This document shows positions 43,501-51,637 of a stretch of 64,000 nt of DNA, one piece after another (position 1 is the first letter of the stretch; every line of letters begins with the position of its first letter). The DNA comes from Deltaproteobacteria bacterium UBA1386 (lineage in GTDB: Bacteria; Desulfobacterota; Syntrophorhabdia; Syntrophorhabdales; Syntrophorhabdaceae). The notes below the pieces were generated by a model that was not told the origin of the DNA, searched no databases, and was given only the letters and a program-made list of their open reading frames with translations. The DNA lies in contig DBQU01000062.1 in the NCBI GenBank assembly GCA_002305765.1, positions 50,815 through 114,814 on the forward strand. Reading direction: 5' to 3'. The position numbers were made by a program, and so were the translations under genes.

Positions 43501-43640
43501 TCCCATTGTCCGACCATGCGCGCAAGACTTGTCCCCGCGGAGAATCTGTTCTTCCCTCCGGCGCGGACGTCAGCCGCAGATCCAGATCTCGTGCGGCGCG
43601 GTGGCGAAGTGTCGGGCTGCGCAGGCGACCTCTTTTTCAT
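40542..43640 (-). CDS. Hybrid histidine kinase with five PAS domains and a C-terminal receiver
   Basis: The ~1032-residue protein has no membrane segment. Five PAS domains occupy about residues 45-160, 165-280, 285-410, 415-535 and 540-660. The kinase core follows: H-box MAHDFNNILTTIMGYCGLL (~685), N-box LLMNLTTNSRDAM, and ADTGCGIDLRV with GTGLGLSIVYGIVKQHGG. The receiver (~910-1030) has ILDVVMPKRNG as phospho-acceptor site and KPVSP. It should sense soluble signals in the cytoplasm. ATG 43640 has AGGTG upstream; GTG 43646 is also in frame. No output regulator is adjacent. Confidence 0.93.
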   Translation of the reverse strand: MKKRSPAQPDTSPPRRTRSGSAADVRAGGKNRFSAGTSLARMVGQWDSFLKATPQPILVLDKEFIIVAANKRSQEIAGATEGELIGKRCYEVMHGTKGPAERCPMRSLLTRGNLETVEMEIETIHGTFLVSCAPIVDASGALLGVVHVATDITEKKKAEEELREREVRYRYLFENSPVGMFRSSLADGSIVDANLTLSRMFGIDESEDLHAEDFYADPRDRQRLLNAIKRKGVANDEVLMSRRDGSLFWALISARLDIREHYIEGVVTDITAEKEAREALRESEERYRVAIENSNDCVAIFRDGVYVYANQKYVEALGVRDAGDILGTGIGRFIHPDDYDRIERYLRERKAGKDVPTRYELRIIDVRGKVVFFEAAVSVINLKGEPATLVFMRDITKRIEVQKKLEEQVEFLQNFIDTMPNPIFIKDPKGRFIQCNRAFEEYYGVSRQAVEGKTVFDIAPAEEAKVHAGKDRELMKKGGVLEYDGSVTDPSGCAHDVIIRKAAFHKPDGSPGGIVGVVIDVTELKRAGEMLKESEAKYRTVAEESLAGFYIIQDGLFRYVNRRFCEITGYSYDEIVDRMEPLDLVYGEDRDVVEENLRKRLGSEAGSIQYRFRMTRKSGLIARVEALGSSFDYRGRPAAIGTLLDITKETILEEQLQQAQKMEAVGQLAGGMAHDFNNILTTIMGYCGLLQTELDEDDPRQLYAEEISMASEKGAQLTSGLLAFGRKQVMEMKPQMLGDLIQGVQRLLERLLPEDIRLEIRLPREDCTVLADATQIYQLLMNLTTNSRDAMPEGGTLLISADDLSIDEDFIALKGFGEAGHYAVLSVADTGCGIDLRVQEKMFEPFFTTKEPGKGTGLGLSIVYGIVKQHGGFIDVCSAPGAGTTFTVYLPVAKGRPERRRAGVQPMRGGSETILIAEDNRSVRELTREILRKAGYRIIEAVDGQEAIERFTEFSHVIDLSILDVVMPKRNGKQVYDEIIMMRPDAKVLFVSGYAADVITDKGIRDQSLEYLSKPVSPTLLLKKVRELLDRK

Positions 43641-43797
43641 GCTCACCTGTTTTCATCGTGTCTGATGGTCCTGATTTCTTCAATGATACACCATTCCCGT
43701 CTCAGGTCAAGAGAAACGCGAAGGGCTTGCCGGCGCGACCCATCTTTTGACACGGGACAGGAAAGGAGGATAAAGTAGACCGAAAGGAGTGCGCGTC

Positions 43798-44169
43798 ATG
43801 AAGATCCGTATCACAGCAGGTCCTGTCTCCGTTGAAGCCGAGCTTGGCACCACGCCCTGTGCCATGGCCATTGCCGGGGTTCTGCCCGTAACGGCATCCC
43901 CGAATGAATGGGGCGACGAGTTCTACTTTGAGGTACCGGTCCACATGCCACTCGACGATACCGCCACACGCGTGGTAAAGGTGGGAGATATCGGATACTG
44001 GCCGCCGGGAGACGCCATCGCTATCTTTTTCGGCCCCACACCGCTCTCGACCGGACAAAACCCTGTGCCCGCGAGCGAGGTCAATGTCGTCGGCAGGATA
44101 ACCGGCGACCCGGCGCTTCTCAAGAAGGCCAGGGGCTCCGTTTCCATACGGCTTGAGCCGGCGACGTAA
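43798..44169 (+). CDS. Cyclophilin-like fold protein
   Basis: The 123-residue protein resembles the small TM1367-type cyclophilin-like family: WGDEFYFEVPVHM, VKVGDIGYWPPGDAIAIFFG and the PLSTGQNPVPASEVNVVGRI segment. Members lack proven isomerase activity. AAAGGAG precedes ATG 43798. The stop shares one base with the start of the NlpC/P60 gene, so the two are coupled. Confidence 0.8.
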   Translation: MKIRITAGPVSVEAELGTTPCAMAIAGVLPVTASPNEWGDEFYFEVPVHMPLDDTATRVVKVGDIGYWPPGDAIAIFFGPTPLSTGQNPVPASEVNVVGRITGDPALLKKARGSVSIRLEPAT

Positions 44170-45155
44170 TGGAAGAACGCCTCAAAAAGAAGCCGGACCC
44201 TTCGGAAGGTAAGCTCCTGTCCGTCGTGGCGTCCGTCGCCGACCTGCTTGCCGGACCATCCGCCACGGCAGAGCGGCTGACACAGATCCTCCTCAACGAG
44301 AGATTGCGCTGCCTCGGCGATGAGGACGACTGGTACATGGTGGAGGCCCTCGAGCAGCAAAAACTCTCCGATGAGGGTTGGAGGGGCTATCCCGGATGGA
44401 TAGGAAAGAACCGGGCGGTCCCCCTTGAGGGCAGACCCGCTCTGGACGGCGTCCTCGTGCGCGGCACGCTTGCTTCCGCACCTTCCCTGCCCGCTCTCTA
44501 TCTTTCTGCGGGAACCAGGGTGGAGATGACGGGAGAACACAGTGGCGTCCTGGTCGGCATACGCCTGCCTGGCGGCATGATGGCGTGGGTCCGGGGTGCG
44601 GACATCCGGCACACCGGCACCGGCGGCGACCCCGCCGCAAAGAGGCAGAGGATCATCGAAGCAGCCATGTCCTTCATCGACACCCCCTATCTCTGGGGAG
44701 GACGGAGCACGTCTTTGCATAGCCTCCGCAGCGGGCTTCCGGTTTCCGCTGTCGGGTACGCCCTCCCCGCAACGGGGGTGGATTGTTCCGGCCTCATCAA
44801 CCTCTCCTATCGGGCCGCCGGGATCGATGTTCCCCGCGATGCCCGCGACCAGCATGCGGCGGCAAGACCCCTTCCCCCGGGCCGGCTCCAGCCTGCCGAT
44901 CTCATATTCCTCACCCCCGCTGAAGGCCGGGGGATCGACCATGTGATCCTCTACCTCGGCGGAGAACGGTTCGTCGAGGCAGTTGAGACGGGCAGACCTG
45001 TCGAGGTGGGGACTTTCCGAACACGTTTCGGACACAGCCGTGAAGAGATGGTGAGGGATGGCCTCTCCGACTGGTCCGGGCGCATCCACTTCGCTTCCCT
45101 CCTGGAAGAAGGAGGAAACAGAAAGAACGGATCGGAGGCCTATGGCGACCGATGA
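44169..45155 (+). CDS. ykfC: NlpC/P60 cysteine peptidase with SH3-like region, YkfC-like
   Basis: The 328-residue protein has SH3-like bacterial domains in the first ~160 residues and a catalytic NlpC/P60 domain after it. TGVDCSGLINLSYRAAG carries the Cys nucleophile, and GIDHVILYLGGERFVEA the His. The family includes gamma-D-glutamyl-diamino-acid endopeptidases that trim murein peptides. No signal peptide is seen, so it should act in the cytoplasm on imported muropeptides. It overlaps the dipeptide epimerase gene by 14 bases, a pairing known from ykfB-ykfC. Confidence 0.87.
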   Translation: MEERLKKKPDPSEGKLLSVVASVADLLAGPSATAERLTQILLNERLRCLGDEDDWYMVEALEQQKLSDEGWRGYPGWIGKNRAVPLEGRPALDGVLVRGTLASAPSLPALYLSAGTRVEMTGEHSGVLVGIRLPGGMMAWVRGADIRHTGTGGDPAAKRQRIIEAAMSFIDTPYLWGGRSTSLHSLRSGLPVSAVGYALPATGVDCSGLINLSYRAAGIDVPRDARDQHAAARPLPPGRLQPADLIFLTPAEGRGIDHVILYLGGERFVEAVETGRPVEVGTFRTRFGHSREEMVRDGLSDWSGRIHFASLLEEGGNRKNGSEAYGDR

Positions 45156-46224
45156 CATAAAGACCGTCCGCATGGCGGAAGTGGTCCGTCCCCTGAAGAC
45201 CACCTTTGCAACCTCCCTGGGGCGTAAGGACGCGATGCGGAGTGTCATCGTCGAGGTCCGTCTCATGGATGGGTCCTCAGGATTCGGGGAATGCGCCACA
45301 AGCTTCGTCCTCCCTCACGAGACGGTGGACAGGATACGGGCGGTCATCCGCGCGGAGAGGCCCCATCTGACGGGGAAAAGGGCGGCCGATTTCTCCGCCA
45401 TCGCGGCAGAGTTGCGCGAGAGACACCCCGCATTTCCCATGACCGTTTCCGGGTTGGAGACAGCCATCTGGAGGGCGTGGCTGCGAAACACCGGAACAGG
45501 CGAGACCGATTGGTTCGGCGGTGCCCTGCGACGCGTGGAAACGGATATCACGATACCTTACACGACTGACGTAATGGTTCTCAAGGGATGGATAGAACAG
45601 GCCGCCCGGAAGGGTTTTGCCGTGTACAAGGTCAAGGTGAGCGGCAGGAAGGCCGATGACAGGCGACTCATTGCCTCCGTGGCATCGATCCTCGAAGCTC
45701 TGGATATCCGTTATACCCTGCGGCTCGACGGAAACCAGGGTTTCACAAAGACCGCCTGCCTCGCTCTCGCCGACCATGTGACGAAGAAGAAATACCCCGT
45801 CGAGCTTTTCGAACAGCCTCTGAAAAAGGACGATCGCCGCGGCCTCAGGGAGATAACGAAGCGCTCTCCCCTCCCCGTCATTCTCGACGAGACCGTATTT
45901 TCAGCCGAGGACATGGAAATGGCCCTCAACGACGGTCTCGGCCACGGCGTCAACATCAAGACCGCGAAGAGCGGGATCACGGAGTCCCTGTCCATCATGA
46001 AGTTGGGGAAGCAGGGCGGCTTGAGGCTCATGGCCGGCTGCATGACGGAAACGATGACGGGGCTTTCCGCGGGCATCGCCATGGCGATGGGAACGGCCGC
46101 CTTCGATTATATCGATCTTGACTCGGTACACTTCCTCAACCACCGGAAGCAGTACGGGGAGATAGCGGTGGAAGGGGCGGGGTACAGAAGGCAGGAGATG
46201 GAGGACGGGGGAAAAGTTGGGTGA
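45142..46224 (+). CDS. ykfB: L-Ala-D/L-Glu epimerase (dipeptide epimerase), enolase superfamily
   Basis: The 360-residue protein has an N-terminal cap and a C-terminal barrel. VYKVKVSGR has the KxK acid/base Lys, LRLDGNQGFT the first metal-binding Asp, LFEQPL the Glu, ILDETVFS the third ligand, and IKTAKSGITES the opposing Lys. The enzyme converts L-Ala-D-Glu from cell-wall turnover to L-Ala-L-Glu for reuse. ATG 45142 is preferred since GGAGG lies just before it. Overlap with the peptidase gene supports a murein-recycling pair. Confidence 0.88.
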   Translation: MATDDIKTVRMAEVVRPLKTTFATSLGRKDAMRSVIVEVRLMDGSSGFGECATSFVLPHETVDRIRAVIRAERPHLTGKRAADFSAIAAELRERHPAFPMTVSGLETAIWRAWLRNTGTGETDWFGGALRRVETDITIPYTTDVMVLKGWIEQAARKGFAVYKVKVSGRKADDRRLIASVASILEALDIRYTLRLDGNQGFTKTACLALADHVTKKKYPVELFEQPLKKDDRRGLREITKRSPLPVILDETVFSAEDMEMALNDGLGHGVNIKTAKSGITESLSIMKLGKQGGLRLMAGCMTETMTGLSAGIAMAMGTAAFDYIDLDSVHFLNHRKQYGEIAVEGAGYRRQEMEDGGKVG

Positions 46225-46229
46225 GGGGT

Positions 46230-46260
46230 TGATAGGTCCTATTCTCCTATAAGTCCTATC
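46230..46260. repeat. Short TCCTAT repeat with 9-bp period
   Basis: GGTCCTATT, CTCCTATAA and GTCCTATCA follow each other with a 9-base step, preceded by GATAGG in inverse. It lies in the 112-base gap after the epimerase gene and is another short-period intergenic repeat, with different unit sequence. Confidence 0.55.
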
Positions 46261-46336
46261 ATCTGTCCCGCTCCCCACCCCCTGCCGCCTCTTCCCTGTT
46301 CCCTGATCCCCGATCATCTGCTATAATTGACCATCC

Positions 46337-47662
46337 ATGACATCCCTTAACAGAGTCTCTCCTGTCGAAAGGCTCGGCCGTTCGCTGCGGGTAGCCGGGA
46401 TCGTCCTCCGCGAGTCCCTGAGGTCATTCCTCGGCAACAATGACTTCGAAATGTCCGCGGCCCTTGCGACATACAGTTTTTTCGCCCTTGTCCCTCTTCT
46501 CTTCCTCGTGGCCGCTTTCGCCGCAGACACCGGAGGCACCGCCACATGGCTCATCGCCGGCATCGAGGGTCTCATCGATCACCTCTTCCCCCGAATCCGG
46601 GATTGGATGAGCGTCGAATTCTCGGCGGCGATCGGACACCCCCTGACCCTCGGCGGGGCCGCCGCGGTCGTCGTCTTCATTGCCGCCATGTCCCTCGTGG
46701 ATTCCCTCAGGACGGCCTTTCTAAAAATCTTCAGGAAGAACCCCCCGGCGTCACTGTTCACGGTCCAGTTCGGCAACGTGAAAAGGGCAGCGGCCATGCT
46801 CCTCCTCTTTGCCGTTCTCATTGGAGCGGAGATCGCCCATCTCGCCATTGGAAACATCCTGCGGGATCGCCTCCTCTTCACGAGCGTCGGGACCATCCTT
46901 GTTTCAATTTGTGTCGCCGCCCTCTGTATGGCCTTCTTTTACCGGGTCTTCCTGCCCGTAAGGCTCACGGCATTCAAGCTCACAGCTGTTTGTGTCATCT
47001 CGGCCGTCCTCATCATCCTCATGAGGGAGGTCTTCGCCTTTGTCCTCAGGACGAACCCGGCTTACGGGGAGACCTTCGGCTCCCTGAAGGTCCTTTTTGT
47101 AATGATCGTGTGGGTCTACTATTGTTTCCTTGCCATCCTTTTCGGTGCCGAGCTCGCCGTCAACACGGGGAAGCGAGACGCCCTTCTCCTGAAACGCCTC
47201 TTCGCCGGCAATGTTCAGAGAGCCCTCTCCAAGGGACTCCTTGCCAGGTTCATCAGGAGCAGCGCCAAGAATGACGTCATATTCGAGGAGGGGGACCCTG
47301 GCGGTGCCATGTACTATATCGTCTCCGGCTCCGTGGACATCATGCGCGGCGGCAAACACATCCTTACCATGCACTCCGGAGACTACTTCGGTGAGATATC
47401 CATGCTCCTCGGCACCCCGCGGTCGGCAGCCGCCCGCGCCGCTGACGAGCCCACGGAACTCGTTGCCATCTCCCAAGGGAACTTCGACCTCATCCTTCGC
47501 GACAACGCTCCCATAGTCCTCTCCCTCCTCAAGGAATTGGCCGGCAGACTCAAGGACACCGACGAATCCCTCCTCGGCCGGCAACGACAAAAAACCACCT
47601 CACGCCCGTTCGCCGCTTTCGCTGCTCACTCGAGCACGCGGAGGTTAAAGAGAGATCGCTGA
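46337..47662 (+). CDS. YihY/BrkB-type membrane protein fused to a cyclic-nucleotide-binding domain
   Basis: The 441-residue protein has about six membrane helices in residues ~35-290, with NNDFEMSAALATYSFFALVP and YGETFGSLKVLFVMIVWVYY as YihY/UPF0761 markers. Residues ~305-415 form a cNMP-binding-like barrel (FIRSSAKNDVIFEEGDPGGA, GDYFGEISMLLGTPRSAAAR, with the phosphate-cassette pattern GEISML and PRSAAA). The two families are usually separate. The last ~21 residues are encoded by an intergenic repeat arm. TATAAT ends nine bases before the ATG and no Shine-Dalgarno is visible. Confidence 0.85.
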   Translation: MTSLNRVSPVERLGRSLRVAGIVLRESLRSFLGNNDFEMSAALATYSFFALVPLLFLVAAFAADTGGTATWLIAGIEGLIDHLFPRIRDWMSVEFSAAIGHPLTLGGAAAVVVFIAAMSLVDSLRTAFLKIFRKNPPASLFTVQFGNVKRAAAMLLLFAVLIGAEIAHLAIGNILRDRLLFTSVGTILVSICVAALCMAFFYRVFLPVRLTAFKLTAVCVISAVLIILMREVFAFVLRTNPAYGETFGSLKVLFVMIVWVYYCFLAILFGAELAVNTGKRDALLLKRLFAGNVQRALSKGLLARFIRSSAKNDVIFEEGDPGGAMYYIVSGSVDIMRGGKHILTMHSGDYFGEISMLLGTPRSAAARAADEPTELVAISQGNFDLILRDNAPIVLSLLKELAGRLKDTDESLLGRQRQKTTSRPFAAFAAHSSTRRLKRDR

Positions 47663-47919
47663 AAAAAGCACTCCCGGGAATTCTCCCAATTCCCGGGAAC
47701 CTTCGACCCTGCTCTGACGAGCAGCGGAGAAGAAGACCCGATGACAAGCATCGTTAACAGGCGTTACGGAACTGTCTTTACCTCGCGCCGGAACGGCGGG
47801 ATGCGAATGCGGCCTGATCCCGGCGGGCGATGGGATCAGGCCGCGCCTTCTCTCTGTGCCCTCTCCTTGCGCTTCTCCGTGTCCTCGAGTGAGGAGCGAA
47901 AGCGACGAACGGGCGTGAG
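47599..47919. repeat. 45-bp inverted repeat enclosing two hairpins
   Basis: Arms at 47599-47643 and 47875-47919 match in inverse over CTCACGCCCGTTCG, CGCTTTCGCT and CTCACTCGAG with few mismatches. Inside are two 11-bp stems, TCCCGGGAATT (47672-47698) and GGCCTGATCCC (47811-47842). The left arm overlaps the 3' end of the YihY-fusion gene and the right arm ends 13 bases before the xseA stop, so it can serve as a terminator region for both. No gene is seen in this gap. Confidence 0.8.
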
Positions 47920-47931
47920 ACAAGGTCTTGA

Positions 47932-49146
47932 TTACTTCCTGTCGACCACGGACACGTCGAGGCCGCCCTTGTGGAGCGTGATCGAGAGGGCCTCGCCCGG
48001 CGAGACGGCGGAGGAATCCGTGACGACGGCGCCGGTGTCCGCCCTCGAGGTTATGGAGTAACCCCTCGCCAGGATCGCTGTGGGATTGAGGTCGTGTATC
48101 CTCTGGCTGAGGGCCTCGAACTTCGTGCGCGCGTTCTTCATGTAGAACTGGATGTTGTGGGTGAGGCCGACGGTGAGATCATCGAGGTAGAGGCGGTGGG
48201 AGGTGAAAAAATCCTTCCGGTCCTTGAAATCCATGACGTTGCTGACGAGCATGTACCGGGCCCTTTCGAGTGCTTTCTCCATCGCCTGGCACAGGGAATC
48301 CTTAAGACCCAGGACATAGCGGATAAGCTCCGTCCTGTCAGGGACAACGAGGGCGGCGGCGGCCGTCGGAGTGGGAGCACGCACGTCGGCCACGAAGTCC
48401 GCTATCGTGAAATCGACCTCATGGCCCACGGCAGAAACGACCGGTATCCGGGAGGCAAAGACGGCTCTTGCCAGGCCTTCGTTGTTGAAGCAGGCCAGGT
48501 CTTCATACGAACCCCCTCCCCTTCCGATGATGATGACATCGACCTGCCCGCTCCGGTTGAAATGCCCGATCCCATCCATGATCTCACGGGCCGCATCGTC
48601 ACCCTGCACGGCCGCGGGCCAGACCTGGACCGTGACGGTGCCGCACCTTTCGTGTATGACCCGCAGGATGTCCCGTATCGCAGCTCCCACCGGAGAGGTT
48701 ACTATGCCGATGCACCGGGGAAAACGGGGAAGGGGTTTCTTGAGGGTCTCGTCGAAGAGGCCTTCCCTGAGAAGCTGTTCTTTGAGCTCGAGAAAACGCA
48801 GGTAGGCGAGGCCCCGCTCCCCGCTCGCCAGGATGTCGCTCACTATCAGCTGGTATTCGCCGCGTTTCTCGTAGACGTCGATTCGCCCCCTGCACAGGAC
48901 CTGTTCGCCGTCCTTTATGACCCTGCCCGAGGGGACGCGCGCGGCATAGTTGAAGACAACACCGCGGATCATGGCAAGGTCGTCCTTCAGAGTAAAGTAG
49001 AAATGTCCCGAGGGATAGAGCTTCGCGTTGGAGACCTCGCCCTCGACACGAACGTCACGGAACCGGCCGCTGACGAACCTCCTGAGCTCCGCCGTCAGCT
49101 CCGATACCGTCAGAAGCCCTTCATCCTCGCGCGGGTAGACGCCCAT
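47932..49146 (-). CDS. xseA: Exodeoxyribonuclease VII large subunit
   Basis: The 404-residue subunit has an N-terminal OB fold (VRVEGEVSNAKLYPSGHFYF) and the catalytic region IGIVTSPVGAAIRDILRVI, then IIGRGGGSYEDLACFNNE and PVVSAVGHEVDFTIADFVAD, followed by a long helical coil. ExoVII degrades single-stranded DNA from both ends. It starts on the base after the thiC stop. No small subunit xseB is downstream, so it lies elsewhere. Confidence 0.95.
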   Translation of the reverse strand: MGVYPREDEGLLTVSELTAELRRFVSGRFRDVRVEGEVSNAKLYPSGHFYFTLKDDLAMIRGVVFNYAARVPSGRVIKDGEQVLCRGRIDVYEKRGEYQLIVSDILASGERGLAYLRFLELKEQLLREGLFDETLKKPLPRFPRCIGIVTSPVGAAIRDILRVIHERCGTVTVQVWPAAVQGDDAAREIMDGIGHFNRSGQVDVIIIGRGGGSYEDLACFNNEGLARAVFASRIPVVSAVGHEVDFTIADFVADVRAPTPTAAAALVVPDRTELIRYVLGLKDSLCQAMEKALERARYMLVSNVMDFKDRKDFFTSHRLYLDDLTVGLTHNIQFYMKNARTKFEALSQRIHDLNPTAILARGYSITSRADTGAVVTDSSAVSPGEALSITLHKGGLDVSVVDRK

Positions 49147-50433
49147 CTATTTCTTCTTCAGGTAGTCCTTCATGAGCTTCATGGAACAGAACTCGCCGCA
49201 CATGCTGCAGACATCATTCTTGAGGTTCCGTTCCTTCCGGAATGCCCGTATCTTTTCGGGGTCTATGGCGCACTCGATCTGCCCTTTCCAGTCAAGGGCC
49301 TTCCGATAGGTCGACATGGCCTTGTCAAGAGCAAAGGCCTTCTTGCTCCCGCGCGCGAGATCGGCGGCATGGGCAGCTATCTTAGTAACCACGACACCGT
49401 CACGGACATCCTGCGGCATGGGCAGGCCCAGATGCTCGGTGGGGGTGACGTAACAGAGGAAATCGGCTCCGTAGTAGGCCGCCAGCGCTCCCCCCATGGC
49501 GGACGTGATGTGGTCGTAACCCGGCGCGATATCGGTGACGATGGGACCAAGAACGTAGAAGGGCGCCTCGTTGCAGAGCCTCTTCTGAAGAACCATATTT
49601 GTCTCGATCTGGTTGATCGGAACGTGGCCGGGCCCTTCGATCATGACCTGGACACCCTGGTCGAGCGCTTCCGCGCAGAGTTCGCCCAGGATTATGAGCT
49701 CCTCGATCTGACCGCGATCGGTCGCGTCCGCGATGCAGCCCGGACGAAGACCATCCCCGAGACTGATCGTCATGTCGTATTTCTTCGCGATGGTGAGGAG
49801 GCGGTCGAAATTCTCGTAGAGCGGGTTCTCCTTGCCGTTGACTATGATCCACTGAGCAAGGAAGGCGCCGCCGCGGCTCACGATGTCGGTCACTCTCCCC
49901 TGTTTTCTCAGGCGCTCCAGGGCGCTCTTCGTTACACCGCAATGAACCGTCACGAAATCGACCCCATCGGCGCCGTGTTTCTCAATGACCTCGAAGATGT
50001 CGTCCGCTTCCATCCTGACGATCGCCTTTCTCTTCTTTACGGTCTCAATGGCGGCCTGGTATATGGGAACGGTCCCCACGGGGATCTTAGCGGCATCTAT
50101 GACGATCTTACGGATCTCGTCGAGGTTGCCTCCGGTGCTGAGGTCCATGACCGCATCTGCTCCCGCTTCACGGGCGACGGTCAGCTTCTCGATCTCCTCG
50201 TCGATGTTCACCCTCTCCGGAGAGGTGCCTATGTTGGCGTTGACCTTGACGGAAAGGCCCTTGCCAACACCTTTCGGGGTGAAGTCCCTGTGTCGGTTGT
50301 TTGCGAGAATCGTGGCCTTTCCCTCCGCGATGTGCTGGCGGAGATGTTCCTTGTCTAGGCCCTCATCGCGGGCGACGCGCTCCATAACCCTGGTGATCTT
50401 TCCTTCCCGTGCTGCAATAAGTTGGTTTTTCAT
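49147..50433 (-). CDS. thiC: Phosphomethylpyrimidine synthase ThiC
   Basis: The 428-residue radical-SAM enzyme rearranges aminoimidazole ribotide into the thiamine pyrimidine HMP-P. DLSTGGNLDEIRK, DFVTVHCGVTKSAL, IEGPGHVPINQIETNM and DIAPGYDHITSAMGGA are strong family blocks. The C-terminal Fe-S motif reads CSMCGEFCSM, spaced CxxCxxxC, one residue shorter between the last two Cys than in the long (~600-residue) ThiC forms. It lies seven bases after thiD. No TPP riboswitch was recognised upstream. Confidence 0.96.
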   Translation of the reverse strand: MKNQLIAAREGKITRVMERVARDEGLDKEHLRQHIAEGKATILANNRHRDFTPKGVGKGLSVKVNANIGTSPERVNIDEEIEKLTVAREAGADAVMDLSTGGNLDEIRKIVIDAAKIPVGTVPIYQAAIETVKKRKAIVRMEADDIFEVIEKHGADGVDFVTVHCGVTKSALERLRKQGRVTDIVSRGGAFLAQWIIVNGKENPLYENFDRLLTIAKKYDMTISLGDGLRPGCIADATDRGQIEELIILGELCAEALDQGVQVMIEGPGHVPINQIETNMVLQKRLCNEAPFYVLGPIVTDIAPGYDHITSAMGGALAAYYGADFLCYVTPTEHLGLPMPQDVRDGVVVTKIAAHAADLARGSKKAFALDKAMSTYRKALDWKGQIECAIDPEKIRAFRKERNLKNDVCSMCGEFCSMKLMKDYLKKK

Positions 50434-50440
50434 GGTCGTA

Positions 50441-51307
50441 TCATCTCCATATTCTCAACGGACCCGGGTCTTCCGGCGGTTTCCCGTGAGCCCCTTGTAT
50501 TTTCATGCGTTGCCCTGCCGTGTCGAAATTCCTTTCCGTCGCCGAAGAAACGTAGAAATGCCCTTTTCTGTCGATCCTGTAACTCGATTCGAACAGCCTC
50601 TCGAGATACCCCTGCGTTGCCATGAAGGCATGAGACAGGGGATATCCCGCCGCAAGAAAACAGGCGAGGGCCGAAGAAAAGGAACAGCCCGTCCCGTGGA
50701 TCGACCGGGGAAATCTCGCCTTCCTGTAGAGAAGGTATTCCCTGCCATCGAACAACACATCAACAGGGTCGCCCTCCAGGTGACCTCCTTTTATGACGAC
50801 GGCACCGGGGCCAAGAGAGCGTATCTTCTCGGCTGCCTTCCTGGCGGCCTTCACCGTCCCGACCTTTATACCCGTGATGGCGGACGCCTCTTCCGCATTG
50901 GGCGTTATGACCGTGACCTTCTCGAAAAGCACATCGATGCACGCTGCTCTGCCCTCATCCGTAATGAGCGGGACACCGTTCTTGGCGGCAAACACAGGGT
51001 CGAGAACGACGGGCGCGCCCCTCCTTTTCGCCAGGAAGCTCGCTGTCGCCCTGACATGGGATTCGTCGCAGAGAACGCCTATCTTCACGCCCTTTACTGG
51101 AATCCCCGCCGTGGCCGCCCGCAGGACGTCCCGGAAGAGATCCTCCGATGATGGCTCGACGCGCTCCACGCCGCCGGGGCCCTGGACCACAGTGCAGGTA
51201 GGCACGGCAATTCCATGGAAACCGAAAGAGAAGAAGGTGTCGACATCCCTCACGACACCCGCTCCCGAAGAGGCATCAAATCCTGCTATGGAAACGAGGT
51301 TTTTCAT
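50441..51307 (-). CDS. thiD: Hydroxymethylpyrimidine (phosphate) kinase ThiD
   Basis: The 288-residue ribokinase-type enzyme phosphorylates HMP or HMP-P to the diphosphate used in thiamine synthesis. VSIAGFDASSGAGVVRDVDT is the substrate loop and IHGTGCSFSSALACFLAAGY the anion-hole and catalytic Asp region, here with Ser at the Asp position (GTGCSFSS where GTGCTLSA or GAGDTFSG is usual in the superfamily). The last ~20 residues form an unusual tail. It heads a thiD-thiC-xseA unit. Confidence 0.92.
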   Translation of the reverse strand: MKNLVSIAGFDASSGAGVVRDVDTFFSFGFHGIAVPTCTVVQGPGGVERVEPSSEDLFRDVLRAATAGIPVKGVKIGVLCDESHVRATASFLAKRRGAPVVLDPVFAAKNGVPLITDEGRAACIDVLFEKVTVITPNAEEASAITGIKVGTVKAARKAAEKIRSLGPGAVVIKGGHLEGDPVDVLFDGREYLLYRKARFPRSIHGTGCSFSSALACFLAAGYPLSHAFMATQGYLERLFESSYRIDRKGHFYVSSATERNFDTAGQRMKIQGAHGKPPEDPGPLRIWR

Positions 51308-51513
51308 CTTTCTCGGCTCGTATGTACCCCTTAGATTAAAACTGAATACTATACCATAGTTAGCCTCCTGAGGCCATACAAATCCCGCGGTAAGACCGCT
51401 TGAATCGCTTGAATGGCCAAAAGGTCAAGGCAAGGACATGATCTTCACTGTTCCTGGACCCGCGAACGATTAAACCACGAGGACCGTTGCTGCGCCATGG
51501 TGCAGGGCGTGTA
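51308..51513. other. Non-coding region upstream of thiD with a short 9-bp-unit repeat
   Basis: A minus-strand TATAGT (51353-51348) about 40 bases before thiD is a possible -10. GCCTC/GAGGC can form a small stem near 51363-51374. At 51398-51415 two GCTTGAATN units of the 9-bp repeat family occur without an inverted partner. A small open frame from 51413 has no ribosome site and no recognisable product. Nothing else is seen. Confidence 0.5.
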
Positions 51514-51531
51514 TTCGACGGTTTTGTCGAA
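51514..51531 (+). promoter_or_regulatory. Candidate enhancer site for the sigma-54 response regulator
   Basis: TTCGACGGTTTTGTCGAA is a perfect 6-bp inverted repeat with a 6-base spacer. It lies about 110-125 bases before the sigma-54 -24 element, a normal distance for an enhancer-binding protein, and a second GTCGAC palindrome occurs ~30 bases later. The likely binder is the NtrC-type regulator encoded at 54632. Confidence 0.45.
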
Positions 51532-51637
51532 GGCTCTCTGTGACGTCGACATTTGTTTCCGTGAAATCTTCCGGTCATCAATGGTCATAATACATCTTTC
51601 CCTACGTTTACCGTGAGTTACGAACATCTTCAGCAAA

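Noticed and set aside
51308..51420. TPP riboswitch ahead of thiD-thiC
   Set aside because: No CTGAGA or ACCTGATCTGG-like core on the minus strand; the gap is mostly unstructured.
51413..51616. 67-residue frame upstream of the sigma-54 promoter
   Set aside because: No ribosome site, overlaps the candidate enhancer, and no recognisable features.
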